64,000 bases of DNA from contig OZ316898.1 in assembly GCA_973895155.1 (NCBI GenBank), positions 10,354,001 to 10,418,000 of the forward strand, in the 5' to 3' direction. The stretch comes from Marsupella aquatica. Taxonomy: Eukaryota > Marchantiophyta. Shown piece after piece: positions 12,591 through 25,386 of the stretch (position 1 is the stretch's first letter; each line of letters opens with the position of its first letter). Below the pieces are notes generated by a model. It ran no database searches and had not been told where the DNA came from. It was given only the letters and a program-made list of their open reading frames with translations. The position numbers were made by a program, and so were the translations under genes.

Positions 12591-15530
12591 TTATGAAGCC
12601 TTCTGGCAACGGGGCAGAGTCCATGGAGTCTGAGCTCCCGCGCAGGACGACACCAAATAATCCACCTTGGAGGCCGGCAAGATTGGGGGGTACTCGCCAT
12701 TCGGGTAGGGAGGTCTGACATCGTGAGTGGCCGAGAGGAACTGGTGGAAAGTTGCGCCATTCATAAGAATGTCACCCGTAGACTCGATCCGGGCACTGAA
12801 ATCAAAGGATCCAGAAGAAGCTCCGGGGTGCCAGGGAGTCACTTCGTTGACTCTCCTCGGATTGAAGACGTTGTTTTCAGTCTTCACTCGAGCGTTCACA
12901 CGAGCCCCAATGGCATAGTATCCCCAGTTGGTGTATAGATTGTTTGCAACATGACACCAACCCCACCTGAATGTCATACCAATCCAATCCGAGCGTCAGC
13001 CTCTTCGATTTAATTACGCTTTTGCGCACATGTTCTCATGTTACTTTAGTCTGATTAGAATGGCCCTAGATCTGAGATTGTTATATTGATCAGATGATGT
13101 TGAATCACAAAGCTCAAATGGACCCCGAGACAGGTGCAACGAACATCTAACCCAATTGTCAGGCATGACAAAAGTGACAAATGCAGTCAATCCGGCTCTT
13201 TCCCAAGAGTCCTGTAGTCCTGACAATTTCTAGTCGTAACTAAATGGACGCATGTTACTAGCTAGCCAGCTGAATTTAGAAAGAAAGTTGGAAGAAAGGT
13301 AGGGAACTCTCAGAATTTTCTTGAAATGCAGGACGACATATTCAACAAAAGTCTATGTAGCGATCAGGACATGCAAGGTGCATATTCCATCACTGACCAA
13401 ATTATACTCATGTATGATCGACAATGGATGGAGTGCTTCTAAAAGCGACCGAGCGAGCAAGTACCTGCAGTGCGGCATTCGCTGCATGGAGTCAATGAAG
13501 TGGTTTCTGTAAACTGTGACACGCATGTTCTTGTCTTGATTATCGTTATCCGAGGCCCCTAACAACATGTTGAAGTTGTAGTTCGACAATTTGCTGTTAG
13601 AGATGGTGACATCCGTGGAGCCTTGCACCACACTCACCAAGCCCAGATCTCCTCCGAAGGAAGTGACATGATCAACCCAGACCTTCCAGCAGTCTGCAAA
13701 TATGTGCACGGTATCGCCTCCCCTCACTGAATTCACTTGGATATTCTCCAGAATGACTTGCTTGACCCCACTCAAGACCACGCTATGCTGGTGAATGGTG
13801 ATGTTGAAGCCGCGACCGTCGATGGTAGTGTAGCTGTGGACCCACAACATGGCTTTCAATTCTATTTTCATATCTCTGGAGAATGCGATCCACACTCCCC
13901 CCTGAGTGTTTCTGGCAAGATTGAGACCGTAGCGCAGAGTCCCATACCACGGGTTATCAGGGTGGTCTTGATCACTGGTGACCGTGTACCACTGTCCATT
14001 GTAACCTCCAAGCACTCCCTTTGCGAACCCGATAGAACACGACACGAGGTTGCGGCCCAGGGCACATGAGGAGAACTGGCAAACTGTTCCATCAACCTTG
14101 TGTGAAGGGCATGAAGTTCCCTGAGGCTCTGCACAGAGCATGCATGCAAACAATTAAGAACTGTGGACGGTCTTGACTAATACCAAATTCCCCAAGATCT
14201 TTGTAGCTCAAGCATTTCTTAAGCAAAGAAGACATAAGATGATACAAATAAGTCTCAATGAGCTTGATCCACGATCGTGTTGTCCTAAGCTGATTCACAC
14301 ATCCGTAAATTACCTCAGCAACTATTGTGTTGTCAAGTTAGATCATATTACGCCAATGCCTGACCTCCTACGAGCTACAACACTATTCACTTCTGGCACG
14401 AATCTCTACAAGCGTAACTGTGCTCAAGACGCCGAACATCTGGCACACAGTTGAAAGATCTATTAGACATCCATCTCCAGAGAAGCTACTTGGATCCTGC
14501 AAAGGTTCCGAATCGGAAGACTTAGAAGTGAGGATCACCAATTTCTGCTTTTTGTTGGGCTTCAAGGCTGAAATTGGACGATGCGGTCAAAGCTGTGCTG
14601 ATGCGCTTAGACTCGTGCTTCTGGCCTGGCAGTGTCGTTGTGATGGGCAGTACGGTTTCAACCTCATCCAGAGCCCCGTCAGCTTGCAATATCATGGAGT
14701 AGAGAACTCTCTGATTTGACGACTGCACACTCAAGTAGACACCGACGTTATATGAGCCACGACGAACTTGCCTAGAGTTCCATAAGAACTGTTTTGCGAC
14801 TCAGCGTAACCAATTCCTTTCAATTTTTTCTACCAGTGACACACTGGTAGACAGTCAACTAGGCATACACGCAATCGAATAATTACGTAACAAACAATAC
14901 ATGAATGTGTTTGCCCCGGACTAAGAGGCTACCACAGACACCACTCCTCATCCTCACTGATGTTCTGAGCTGTAGAGCCACTGGCGCCGGCGCCTGCCTA
15001 TGGACCAATAACATAGTTGACTTCAAGGCAACAGTCACTGAGACGTTGGAGACATCCAAATTTCCGAATAAGTGCATCATCAACAGAAAGATAGTGGTAG
15101 CTAGAGACATCCAACGTGACGGCTTAGGCCTCCTACTTACATCCTCGATTGCAGCAACATACTTGAGGCATTCTGCATTGCTTTCTCTCGCGGCCACAAC
15201 CTTTTCTCTTGCTTGTTGTTCCTCGATGGACGACATTAGTTGCTGCGCTTCATTAACGTTTTTGACGGCGGTTGACAAAGAAGCTTGGCAGGCTGGATGA
15301 TTGAAGGGCCCGAGCAGAGCTCTAGTCAGGGTTTCCTTTGCAACAAGCAGTCTCCCTTCCACTTTGGCCAAGGGCATAACAGACGTTTGCTCAGCGCTCC
15401 CCACCACCAACCCAGCAAATCCCAACATTACCACTGCCAGTAATGCTCTCCGACATTGACTGGTTGATAATCGTCTCATAGTGATCAACAGCATACTCGA
15501 GAAAATGCCAGCCTTCGACATCATGACCAT
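12591..15530 (-). CDS. Secreted pectate lyase, polysaccharide lyase family 1
   Basis: Cleaves de-esterified pectin by beta-elimination in the cell wall. Four exons on the minus strand: 15530-15141, 14722-14539, 14128-13465 and 12966-12591, phases 0, 1 and 2, giving about 537 aa. An N-terminal hydrophobic segment (ALLAVVMLGFAGLVVG) is a signal peptide or anchor. Residues about 30-190 form a predicted helical extension, vaguely like a PMEI-type bundle. The lyase domain follows, with GRNLVSCSIGFAKGVLGG, GTLRYGLN, VWVDH (about 341-345) and RMPHCRWGW (about 408), which holds the catalytic Arg. Where plant enzymes have DGLVDAV.GST, this one has LGLVSVVQGST, so the calcium-site aspartates are missing. 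The donor of exon 2 (GTGATC) is weak and that junction is the least certain. Confidence 0.85.
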
Positions 15531-15724
15531 TGGATTTTGTGGACGAGGACCAGCTTACTAGAATGTGGGCATGGACTTGCTGCTCGCGAACTCAGACTAT
15601 GCATGGAGACCTTAGAGCAGCTGTTCAGCTCCACGGGACAGGCAGGCAGGAGTACTGAGCAGCTTGGGAGGGACGACGATGATCCCAAAATTATTCCCAG
15701 CTCAATTCGTTTTCCTTTTGATTC

Positions 15725-15734
15725 ATTTATATAT
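15725..15734 (-). promoter_or_regulatory. Candidate TATA box of the pectate lyase gene
   Basis: Read on the minus strand this is GCATATATAAATG, a good plant TATA sequence, about 195 bp upstream of the lyase ATG. Inferred from sequence and position only. Confidence 0.4.
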
Positions 15735-15745
15735 GCACGCGAGTC

Positions 15746-15893
15746 CCATCAAATTCAGGCCGAACCATGTAATCAGGGTGCAAGTTGGCCATAACAACCC
15801 CCCGCAGTTACAAGTGAGTCCCATCCAATTCAGGGCGGGGCGAACCATCTAATCAGGGTGCAAGTTGGCCGTAATAAACCCCCGCAGTTACAA
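15746..15893. repeat. Two-copy tandem repeat, unit about 75-80 bp
   Basis: gagtcccatcaaattcagg and gagtcccatccaattcaggg each open a unit that continues through aatcagggtgcaagttggcc and ends in ccccgcagttacaa. The second copy carries a few extra bases (gcggggc). It lies just upstream of the candidate lyase TATA box. Confidence 0.85.
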
Positions 15894-16674
15894 CAGCATA
15901 CATACGTAACTCCACTCCAACAGCTTTCATCTGTATCAGCTCATGTCAGATGCGTACTAAACAGCATAATTGTGTTCTTGATTGAGAGAACGCACCCGTG
16001 AGCATTGATTAGTCAACTAGACTAGGGTCGTAGATGATCCTTGAAATCTGCGCATAAGACCCTCGAGACCCTTATACAATGGCCGACCACGAGGGCGTCA
16101 TGGCACTTGCTGCATATGCAGGGTCACATGCGCACATATTCAGACGGGGGAGCTGGGGAGGTCCCTGGCGATGTCTCGAGTTATGAAATGTCCAAGACAA
16201 GGGTCTCCAAAGTCTCTCTGCCCGGTATCCAGGCGCAAGGTGGAAACTGAGGCAGAACTTGGCTTGAACAAGGGTTGTGCTAAGGCCATGTGCAGAATTG
16301 GTGGAGACAATCGTTTTGCTTGGAACTGCGACAAGTCCGCATCCGCAGCCCGAGTCTGAAGCGCCAAGGAAGAAGCTTGCGTAGCGAACACAGAGCCCAC
16401 CTAAGGGAGTCGGAGAACCTTGGAGTACATTAACATGAGAATTTCCTTCAACACTCGCCATTTGAAGAACATTGAACTTGGATTCGCATTTTCTGACAGA
16501 GACTAGTCCGAGACACAGCCCTCATCACACCATACATTGTCAAGAATGAACTTACAAGACGCAGGACGACTCTTTATCAAAATCCATCTTCCTCTAGTCC
16601 CAGCGCATGCTAAGGACAAAAGTGTTACACTGATTACAATGGTAATCAAAATAGCACATACTTGCAAGACGATG

Positions 16675-19600
16675 CTAGCTGCTGATCAGTGTCTTTACCT
16701 TCTTCGTACAAAGTACACAGCACCGATGAAGGATTTGTTTGTACCCTATTCTCCACTCCAATGCGAGCCTCCATCTGTCTAAGAGGGAGTTATTCCTACT
16801 GGTTTCTTCCTGCGGTTCTCTAGTACTAGTTCTTACTACAGATGATCTCAATATATCTTCCAGTTCACGTAGGATTTTACCGTGTCTCAAATTGTCATCT
16901 CCAGATGTGTGCTGAGATGTGGACACACTCCCAGCAGTGTCGCACCCATCGCGAATTGACTTGCACAAAATCTCAAGCTGGTTTGAACCTCGAGCTGAGT
17001 CCACCATTTCCATCAGAACACGGTCATCTTCCAAAGATGTAGGCAGACAAGTCAGTAACGATTCACATTTTCTAAGCAGCCACTGATACACAAGAACATC
17101 GGACTCTTTTGATATCTGTTGGCCATTGAGTGCCAAATATCCCTTGTCCTTTTGCATAGGAAGTTGGATTGCACGCAGGCGAAGCCCAGCCAATAAGGAA
17201 AACGACGGTGTTCCGTTGACCTCAATATAGGCCGCACCACCGCAGTTCATGCGGAGATGATCACTGCATAAACCAAATTCTGTGGAGTCTGGTAAGCCGA
17301 GGTGAACTACATCATTAGGATTGTGACGCATAGAAAATCCGTAGTGTTCAAGTAGTTCCAAATTGCTGTACTGGCCATAACAGAGGAGAACCTGACAGCA
17401 AAAAGCACCATGAGCATAAAAAAATGTCAAGTGCCAACCCTGACGACCGAACCAAAGAGTAAGGCAATAGGTTTTTGAACCAAAAGGATAAGTTGCGCAG
17501 TCACAAGAAAGCGACACTTTTGCATGCACAGCAATCTAGGTTCACAAGAAATTGAGCTGTTCCAATCTAGAACATCCAGCGTTTTAGGTAGAGAATAGAC
17601 ACCTGCTGTCCAGTTTCATAAGCCTGCCGAGCATAAAAACAGTACTCATCAAATTCAGGTTCATAACCGCCATCACGGAGCCTTTCTCCAATTGTCACTC
17701 CAATACAGCTGAATTCATCGTCAGTTTCCGACGTCCTGTTATCCTCAGCCGATTCCAAGTCCCCGGCTAATTGTATATCGAGGTGTTCAGAATCAAAATA
17801 CAGCTCACCAGGGGGTGCGTAGTTATACAGGTCCCCAATAGGGCACAGAGTTCCAGCTTCATCCCATGGTACATGAAGGGTCCGAGAGGATACCTGTTAA
17901 TTATTCAGACAATACTTGTAGCTTGAGAAAAAAAAACCATTGATCTGTAGTAATGAAATTGACATAAAACTCTTGTTCACACCTGCTCCCCTGCTTGCGA
18001 GACCAATTAAGCACGGTGGAGAACGTGGTGTGATACTTAGGATGTTAAAAATCTAGTCCAATCCATGACGGAAGTGCAGAACAAAAGAAACATCATATTG
18101 AACTGATTTCCAAATTTCACTTTCCACGGTCACATCCGATCAGTATATTATGCAGATAAGAGTTGAGAAAGAATACTCACTCACTGTGGCAGAAGCCCAT
18201 AGCCAGGCATTTAATGACCTAAGGCGTCGACGCAACCCTATGTCTTGCATAAAGCTCTTGCTGCCCTCCCAATCCGTCACTGCCTTTCTAACAGCTTTCT
18301 GTGCGACCCATCTGGCATCCTCAACCTGAACCGAAAAGAGTTATCAAACCCTTACTACGGTCGCACACATCACATAGAAGTTTAATCTGTATACTAGGAG
18401 CAGATCGTATTTCAACACACGGATTTGACCATAACGCCTTAAATTGCAGGAAACCCGCCCCACCCAGAGCCCCAACTTGAATGGATGCCGTGTTTGCGAC
18501 TTACTTGTAGAGCTTGAATTGCACACGGCGAAAAATGGGCCAGAGTATGATGAAGGCGAGGCAACTCGACCAGGTAAGCGTACCAAGAAGACAGCTTTCC
18601 CTTTGCCACTTCGTTGAGCAAATGCACACTTAAGATCTGCGAAGAAACCTTTCTTTCAATTAGCTGGAAATGCTGAATCTTCCAGCTTTTATATTACGTA
18701 ATTCAGTCGTCATAACGAGAATGAAATCTTTTGTTTAGCCTGCAATTGCAATTGGAATCCAGAAATGCTACGTCTATGATACATGGACGATGGAAACGTA
18801 CCGTCCACATAAGCAGCAAGACAACCAAGAATCTATGCGACAACCAATACAACGCAGTAGAGACTAACAAAGCAGAAGGTCTTCTTCATTTGCCAGACAG
18901 ACTACCTTAATTATCAAGCCAGGAAAGAGATTTCAAGCCAAGCTAATGATGTGACTTCAATTAAGGCAAACAAAGCCACCATCTGTTTGTCGGAATCTTT
19001 ATTTTCCCTCTGGACTTTAGGGCATGAACATAATTCCCTTCGTGAAATAATATTGCTTCAATTCAGCAACATCGGTAAGAGATTTTCTGGGCGGGCACTG
19101 TGTGTAGGCGATGGCAGTGACCGCTGATGCCCCCCGAGATGGTCATGTAGGCCGGTAGAAAATCCAACAGGGGGATGACCCGCGTAGACATTTTTGTGAC
19201 TGATTGAACGCGCTGAGTAGAAGAGTCAGGAGTGCATAGCTATATGCAATGCCATTAGAGACCACGAACCACATGGAGACATCCGAGTAGCGCTCACGCC
19301 TAAACCCAGACCCTTGGACGTCCGGAAGGAGCGCTTGGACTGAAGGATGCTGATCATGAAGACGAATGCCGACAGAGTGCAAGCGAAAGTGGGAAGTCTG
19401 AACCCGAGGTCGAGCAACTTCACATTTTGGCCGGCCCCGCGTTGACTCCATTTGTGTTATACGGTTTGTTATTGTCCACAGGGATAGAAGAATCACGAGT
19501 TACGGTAGCTCCCTCTCCTTGAAGTGCACACTCTTGTTCACCCCCAAACTCGCAGACAGATTAACCTGATCTCTAAAAAGTAATACATCACTGACAGCCA

Positions 19601-20511
19601 CGATCCACCTCCAACAGCATGGGTCAGATCAATTGCGACCGCGGACGAATGCCGCACGTAATAATACCTTCCTTAGAAATCTTACATTTTCTGTTCCGCA
19701 CTGTATAAACCAAATAGGAAAGAAGGTGGTATGAAAATCAACCTGCGTAGACGATATCATCGGATGGAGAGTCATTGCCTTGGCGAGCTGTGGATCCTCT
19801 TTTGCACTCAATATGCTCATCAGTGCCGCCTTCGGAACCCTCAGAATCAATTCACCTTGTTTCAGAGGACGAGAGGCGGCCAAACCACGTCTGCCATATA
19901 CACAAGCCAAAATTCGAAGACAATCGTGTGATACTTCAGACTATTTCTTGTCACCAAGCCACTCTCGTCCGGATGTAAGAATCACAGAATCCAGGCTCTC
20001 TGGGACGCAAATCCTAACCTTCCCAGCACTCTTTGTCCACAAATACATAAAATTTAGGTCTTAAACCCAAAACCTTACCCCCAACAATCGACACTCACGA
20101 AAACATTGATGGTTCACGAGCTGCGTCTAGGATCAAATTGAGAATCTAAAGCAAATCTCATCAACGCAAATCATTCAATTCGATGAACCGAACAGTACTC
20201 TTAACACCAACCCCCTGGCTCAACGACATCCTGCTCTTCACCACATCCGAAACAAATAACCCTACCAAAAGATCTCCCAGCTACAAATTGGATTGGGAAG
20301 GACCAAAACTTGTGAAAATCCGAACCTACCCGCCGGCGTCAGGAAATGTGGCGACACGCAGGGAGTACCCGAACATTCTGCATCGAGCAGAATCGCTCGA
20401 GCAGCCCGAGGTGACTTCATTCTGTATAGGTGGAGAACGAGGTGCATCCGTGATGCCTCGCGCTGTTGCCCAGGAAAGAAGATCAGAGCACCATTCGTCA
20501 TCGCCCACCAT
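16675..20511 (-). CDS. SDG40: SET-domain lysine methyltransferase, SDG40-type
   Basis: A SET-domain protein of the Rubisco-LSMT/SETD3-like group, predicted to methylate lysines of non-histone proteins; the substrate of plant SDG40 is not something I can state. Six exons: 20511-20330, 19890-19743, 18636-18505, 18325-18185, 17893-17603 and 17391-16675, about 536 aa. Matches to remembered Arabidopsis SDG40 are PDAGGRGLAASRPLKQGE (exons 1-2, codon split across the intron), LILRVPKAALM, WLWASAT, HVPWDEAGTLCPIGDLYNY and VLLCYGQYSNLELLEHYGF, with the C-terminal substrate-binding region ending in RWRLALEWRIGYKQILHRC. NY replaces the usual NH of SET motif IV, as in SDG40. The start is the ATG at 20511 (MVGDDEWCSDLLSWATARG). 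Intron 2 (1.1 kb) contains a decayed CASP-like gene. Confidence 0.9.
18914..19451 (-). pseudogene. Decayed CASP-like membrane protein gene inside SDG40 intron 2
   Basis: On the minus strand, pieces of a four-helix CASP-like (DUF588) protein appear in order but in different frames: KLLDLGFRLPTFACTLSAFV (first helix, near 19423-19360), RYSDVSMWFVVSNGIAYSY followed by ALLTLLLSAFNQS (second helix, near 19285-19200), then FLPAYMTIS and, after a shift, ASAVTAIAYTQ (third helix, near 19140-19090). A weak fourth hydrophobic stretch (VTSLAWLEISFLA) ends at 18914. At least two frame changes lack plausible introns, and the ATG at 19451 (MEST) is out of frame with the first helix. CASP-like identity is inferred from the helix/loop pattern RYSD...VVxNGIAxxYxLL. 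Same strand as the host gene. Confidence 0.55.
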
Positions 20512-20795
20512 TCCCACCTTCGACCCTCAACACTACTGTACCTCTTCACAAATGGCATTGTCCATTCATCGCCGATCAAAGCTCGCGCGCATCCATCCTC
20601 TACAAATCTAATCAACCGCCATCCAGTTCCCTTGTTTCTAACTGAAGCTTTCAATCGTCTCACCCCATTACTCTAAATCACCCCCACAGTCAAGGTCCTC
20701 TTGGACCTCTTTTTTTCTTGCACTTTGTTTTCTTTCCTGGTTTATAAACTTTGGTGTAATTCTTCTTCCCCTATAAAGGGCTAAGTAAAGTGTGT
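20512..20795. other. SDG40 upstream region
   Basis: Presumed promoter and 5' untranslated region of the minus-strand SDG40 gene. I saw no clear core-promoter motif. Confidence 0.35.
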
Positions 20796-21430
20796 AAAAT
20801 GCACATGTTCAGTAATGGGCTTTGAGCTCCACGAAAGGTGGCTCGTGTAAAAACTTTATTTGGGAAATGATACACAAAAGGTGTTGAATGTTACACCTTT
20901 TATGGTGAGTAGTGTGACATCGAATGGGGCTTTTATAGTGGCACGAGCCCTATGTCAGTGCTTTGCACTGTGCAAGGAGGGCAGGCACATACGGATTGGC
21001 CGGGGGCATTACGGGGCAGCAGGAAACAAATACGTGATAGGGGTGTACATTTCTCTCATCAATGGTGAGCAAAAACAGCTAATCAAATCCAATGGCTGTG
21101 GATCTTTCCCGCCCAGAAGCTTTTTTGTATGGGGACGAAGGACGAAAAAAGGCGGGATCCCTTATTATAGTTGTAGATGTGTGATTTCTCAAGCACTCAC
21201 CTTGCTCAAAGTGTGCCCTAAAAGTGCATTTGAGTGCTTGACCACATCTCTTTCCATAAGCCCCCTTTAGCACCCTTTCCCAGGCAGCAGTATCTATGGT
21301 TCACCTCTACCAATGGCAAATTCAATTGATGGTCATGACTGATAAACTTAGAAGCTCTAGTTCATTTCGAACATCCACAACACCTCATCCAACCGCTCCA
21401 CAGCACCAACGGTGGCAGCACTGAGCAACA
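20796..21430. repeat. Dispersed repeat family, copy 1
   Basis: Shares many ordered blocks with 31495-32175 on the same strand: aaaatgcac..gttcag, gggctt..gagctcc, ccacatctctttccat, cagcag and gaacatccacaac. The copies are strongly diverged and separated by small indels. No coding potential is evident, so it could be an old non-autonomous mobile element or part of an LTR. Confidence 0.7.
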
Positions 21431-24400
21431 CCTCATGCAAGTTACTCCAATGTGAGCTTTTAATGAGGATCGTTCATTTGGTGGCGAGTCCCTTAACCTT
21501 TTTATCTCATTTCTTTGGTGGGCTTTCGGTGGGCTCATCTTAGCCTTTATAATTGGATTCTTGGGGAGGTCATTATGTGGAAGGCTATACATCATGTGCT
21601 ATGGTTTGGGTTATTATGACCTCCCTTAGTCACTTTAAATAAAGTTGTAGGATACCAATCATATGATAGACATTATGCATATTGCAATTAAGAAAACTTA
21701 CAATTTCAACAAACAACTTAATATGTCTTTCTCCAAAAGTATTAAAATGACCTTAGCAATTATTCAAAGCAATGAAATAATTAAGCAATTTATATGTCAT
21801 TTCATGTGTGCAATTTGATGTTTAGGGCGTAGGCAGGGTGGCAATGCTTGGTTCTTAACTTGAATCTCTTTCTTTGTTTTCACATCTACCTTGGAAGCTT
21901 TTTTGGTTCACCAATCGATCAACATCTACAGACACTAGTAAATTTTGGGGCAGTGTCCAATTCTATTACAATTGGACCTCACGTTAGATTGGGGCCTCAT
22001 GAACCCCCACACCTTGGTCCTTGTATCTGTGCACATCCCACAAATTGCTCAAATCAGGGAACTCTTATTGCTTAAAGTTGATCAGAAACTTTTTTTATCC
22101 ATCTCAAACAAATGTCACTGTGAATTGAAGGAAGGTCTCACTAGCTGCCCGTCCTGTAAGATATCTTCTCAGCGCCCATCCTTGAATTGTTTCATTAATC
22201 TAAATGTTGCCACACCTTCCGTCGCGCAAATTGCTACCATATCTAAGTCCTCCAATTTGAATTGGATTGAAGGCCTGGACATTATGAGCAATTTAGCTTG
22301 CAAAGGGTCAAGATTTATTCCAAGACTTTGGTCCAGGATAATTGGGTGTCTGAGGTCCCAGTCTACATTGAACCTAAAAATGACATCTACTGAGCCCAGC
22401 AATTGTTGAAACCTAGGAATCTGCTCACTTCCCGTGCTTAAATCTCCCCAAAGAAGTGACTTAAACTGACTACGTGGTTTTCTTCCATATAGCAGTTTCA
22501 TTCTAGAGAAGTGACCTAAACTGACTACGGTTTTCTTCCACTAAGGAGTTGTAATGCACCAAATACAGGATGGTCCCAATGACGGGATTGAAAGGGCTTA
22601 CAGACCTTGTTGAGTCAATACGATTTTGTCCAGCTTACCTGAAAGACTTACATTATATCATCGTCTACACCCTGGAATTTGTGTTGTTAGAACTCTCTTT
22701 GTTCACAGCTTTTAGAAGACCCAAATTACTCCAACATTTGGCTCAGTAATGTTAATCAGAGAGCTCGTATTTGTGGCTTGTACTGACATACTGACCGCAT
22801 CTCCAGGAATCCCCTTAGATCACAACTTACGGCTTTTCAGCTGAAGAGACACATCCATGGCATGATATTGAGGGAAGCTGCTGAAACTTAGGCTATAAAT
22901 TCTGGGCTGCATGGCTTCTAGCGGTTATGCTTCTCCCACGGTGCACGAACACATCCTGGCAGTTAGACTACACCACTCAATCCCAGCAGTATGACACAGA
23001 TTCTCATATAAGAGTTCTCTCAATTGATTCGCCTTCATCCAGCCTATGCACTCCTCAACTGCACATTTAGCTCTCCACTCCGTGCGATAGAAGTACTGAT
23101 CACAGCACGTTGGAAATTAATAGATAAAGTGGGCTATCCAACGTAGTGGTATTTAGCTCCTTAGGTACAGCCGAAGATTCAGTAATGCTCAGTTTGAAGA
23201 ACTGCAACCACTTTGAGGCGTGGAAAATGGTGATTCACAATGTGGCGCACCGGCTGGCTTGGATTCGGAGCATGGATCATTGATGTAGGAGCCTGGAGAG
23301 TGGACAATGTCATAATTATGCATAGATGAAGAATGGGAGATCAAGTGAGTGGTTGGTGAGGTGTGGATTGTGAGATTGGAGAGCTCTTTGATGTATGCGG
23401 GAGCCTTCGCTGCGAGTAGGCGGAGTCCATCACATACTTACCAGCATGCCCAGCCGCAGCAGGCGTGCCAGCAGGGCACCAATCGGGCCTCACAGGAACA
23501 GCATTCCTGGCTGCAATCCTCCGCAGCCCGGTAATATATCTGAAGTTAAACCCTGACAAAAACCTCTCCGATGTGGCAAATGCTCTGGATTCCACACAAC
23601 GTACAACCAATATTCTTAATTCTCACTCTGAGATCGATTGATGTCACACTCGAGCAGAGTGGGATAGGGCATAACTGAAGTTAGGGATGGGGGCGTAAAA
23701 CAGAAATTGGGGTAGGGTGAGTGTCTAAAAATGGCTTGCATATACTCACCTCTGTATGTTCAAAGAACTACACTCAGGCTAGTAAGATATGAATTTTAGT
23801 CAATGGATTTGTATTACTGTAACCATTTTATATAGGAGTGTCTCAATTTATCCATGAGCCCCAAATCGCCTCCTAAGGCAATTCTGTGGAGTACTTTTCG
23901 AGGTAAGTAGGCAATAGTTGTAACCCAGTTGTCGAATGAAATTACGTCGGCACGTCGTCTTCGTTCTACCTTCCGCCATAGATCTCCTCTCGTTGGAACA
24001 CCAGGAAAGACGGAGGAAGCTAGCATTCAATCCCTTTGAAAGGAGACTTCATGAGAGCGTTAACCGAGCCATAAACGTACTTGAGTACTGGTTCGTACTT
24101 GGGGTCGGAGTCTTAATCACTTGTAATGAGAAAGGCACTGCACAGCCGAGCTCCAATGTTGTGAATTCTGATTTGGAAGGACTCTTTCATTTTTCTGACC
24201 GCAGGTAGTTGTTTGACAAGTCACTGTCGTACACTCAAGTTAAATATGAAAGTAGCTGACAAGTCGACTGCCATGGCCACATAACATTTACATAGGACTT
24301 GAGTGACGTTATTCCGGTTTCTCTAGCTCGCAGCTCTAAGGTTGGCGATGTCACAGGCAACTCATACCTCTATTAAGTCTAGCAGTAGATTGATGATCAA

Positions 24401-24449
24401 GATGAATAATTGCCCGAAGGGTTTGAACATGATTTAAGCTCATAAGCAA

Positions 24450-24500
24450 GTTTACCAAAGCTCATAAGTCGCAAGTCTAAACTTATGAGCTTTGGTAAAC
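24450..24500. repeat. Perfect 20-bp inverted repeat with an 11-base loop
   Basis: gtttaccaaagctcataagt at 24450-24469 is the exact reverse complement of the arm at 24481-24500. A transcript would form a stable hairpin. No open reading frame overlaps it. Confidence 0.95.
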
Positions 24501-25193
24501 CTGCTGTAGCACAGAGCAACGCAGCCAGATTACAGGTACTCATTGCACAGCCTGATGAGACTGATCATTAACAGTGCAATACTATGGGAGACTGCTGTAT
24601 TCGACAGTGCGTAAGCTCTAACTGGGTCCCTTAACCTTGCTAACCAACCAAGATCAATCTCTTTAGGCACATTTCAGGTCAACAGAAATAAGCCTGGATC
24701 AACGATTCATCAACATACGATTAGATTCACCAGTAATTGATTTTGTGTAAGCTACTTTATGAATCTGCCATTAATTGATATTGAATCTGCAATTCTGCAG
24801 AAGAGAGCGCAGTGCATAATCAGAGCTTTGTTCTTGCACCGACCCAATTGACTCACAAAGACTTTTCTTTCTCTTTCGACTAAAGCTGCTAGCATTCCGC
24901 ATCTTCCTGTTACAGGAGATAGCCAGATAGTAGTATGAAAGCTACTATAGCAAAGAACTGTTCGTCGGACGGTATGTGGGAAAAACCGAAGCGACCCAAT
25001 ATATGGTTTGGCTATGATTCAGTCTTTCACTGAAACCCCTCGTTTCTTCCACAACGCCTCCGGAAGGCGGAAGGTCTGCTCCCAAGCCGTGTTGGAAATC
25101 TGAGACTTGCGCTGTCTCAGGATTCTCCCACCATCATGCCAACTGCCTCAACCATTTAGTAGAGCCGTCGCCACTGTAATTAATTTGCTTACG

Positions 25194-25386
25194 GTTAGTC
25201 ATTTAGTATTAGTCCAGTTACCTAATTACTGTTGGCCATTAGTCGCTTGGGACAATACCTAGTCATTTAGTATTAGTCCAGTTACCTAATTACTGTTGGC
25301 CATTAGTCGCTTGGGACAATACCGTTAGTCATTTAGTATTAGTCCAGTTACCTAATTACTGTTGGCCATTAGTCGCTTGGGACAAA
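25194..25386. repeat. Three-copy tandem repeat, unit 64-66 bp
   Basis: Nearly identical units begin with tagtcatttagtattagtcc at 25196, 25260 and 25326 and end in cattagtcgcttgggacaa. The near-identity implies recent expansion. Confidence 0.95.

Larger units (their letters stand above)
15531..16674. other. Intergenic region between pectate lyase and SDG40
   Basis: Holds the lyase promoter, with a TATA-like box, and a two-copy tandem repeat, each listed separately. A 129-codon open frame at 16072-16461 (minus) starts with a good ATG (MASVEGNSHVNVLQ) but resembles nothing known and may be 3' untranslated sequence of SDG40. Confidence 0.4.

Noticed and set aside
12281-12718. 145-codon plus-strand frame
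   Set aside because: Its second half is antisense to the last pectate lyase exon and its first half shows no family pattern.
16072-16461. 129-codon open frame with a good ATG between pectate lyase and SDG40
   Set aside because: No recognisable domain and overlapping frames on both strands; more likely untranslated or chance sequence.
21945-22501. Overlapping frames on both strands (154 and 110 codons)
   Set aside because: Mirror-image open frames with low-complexity composition and no motif.
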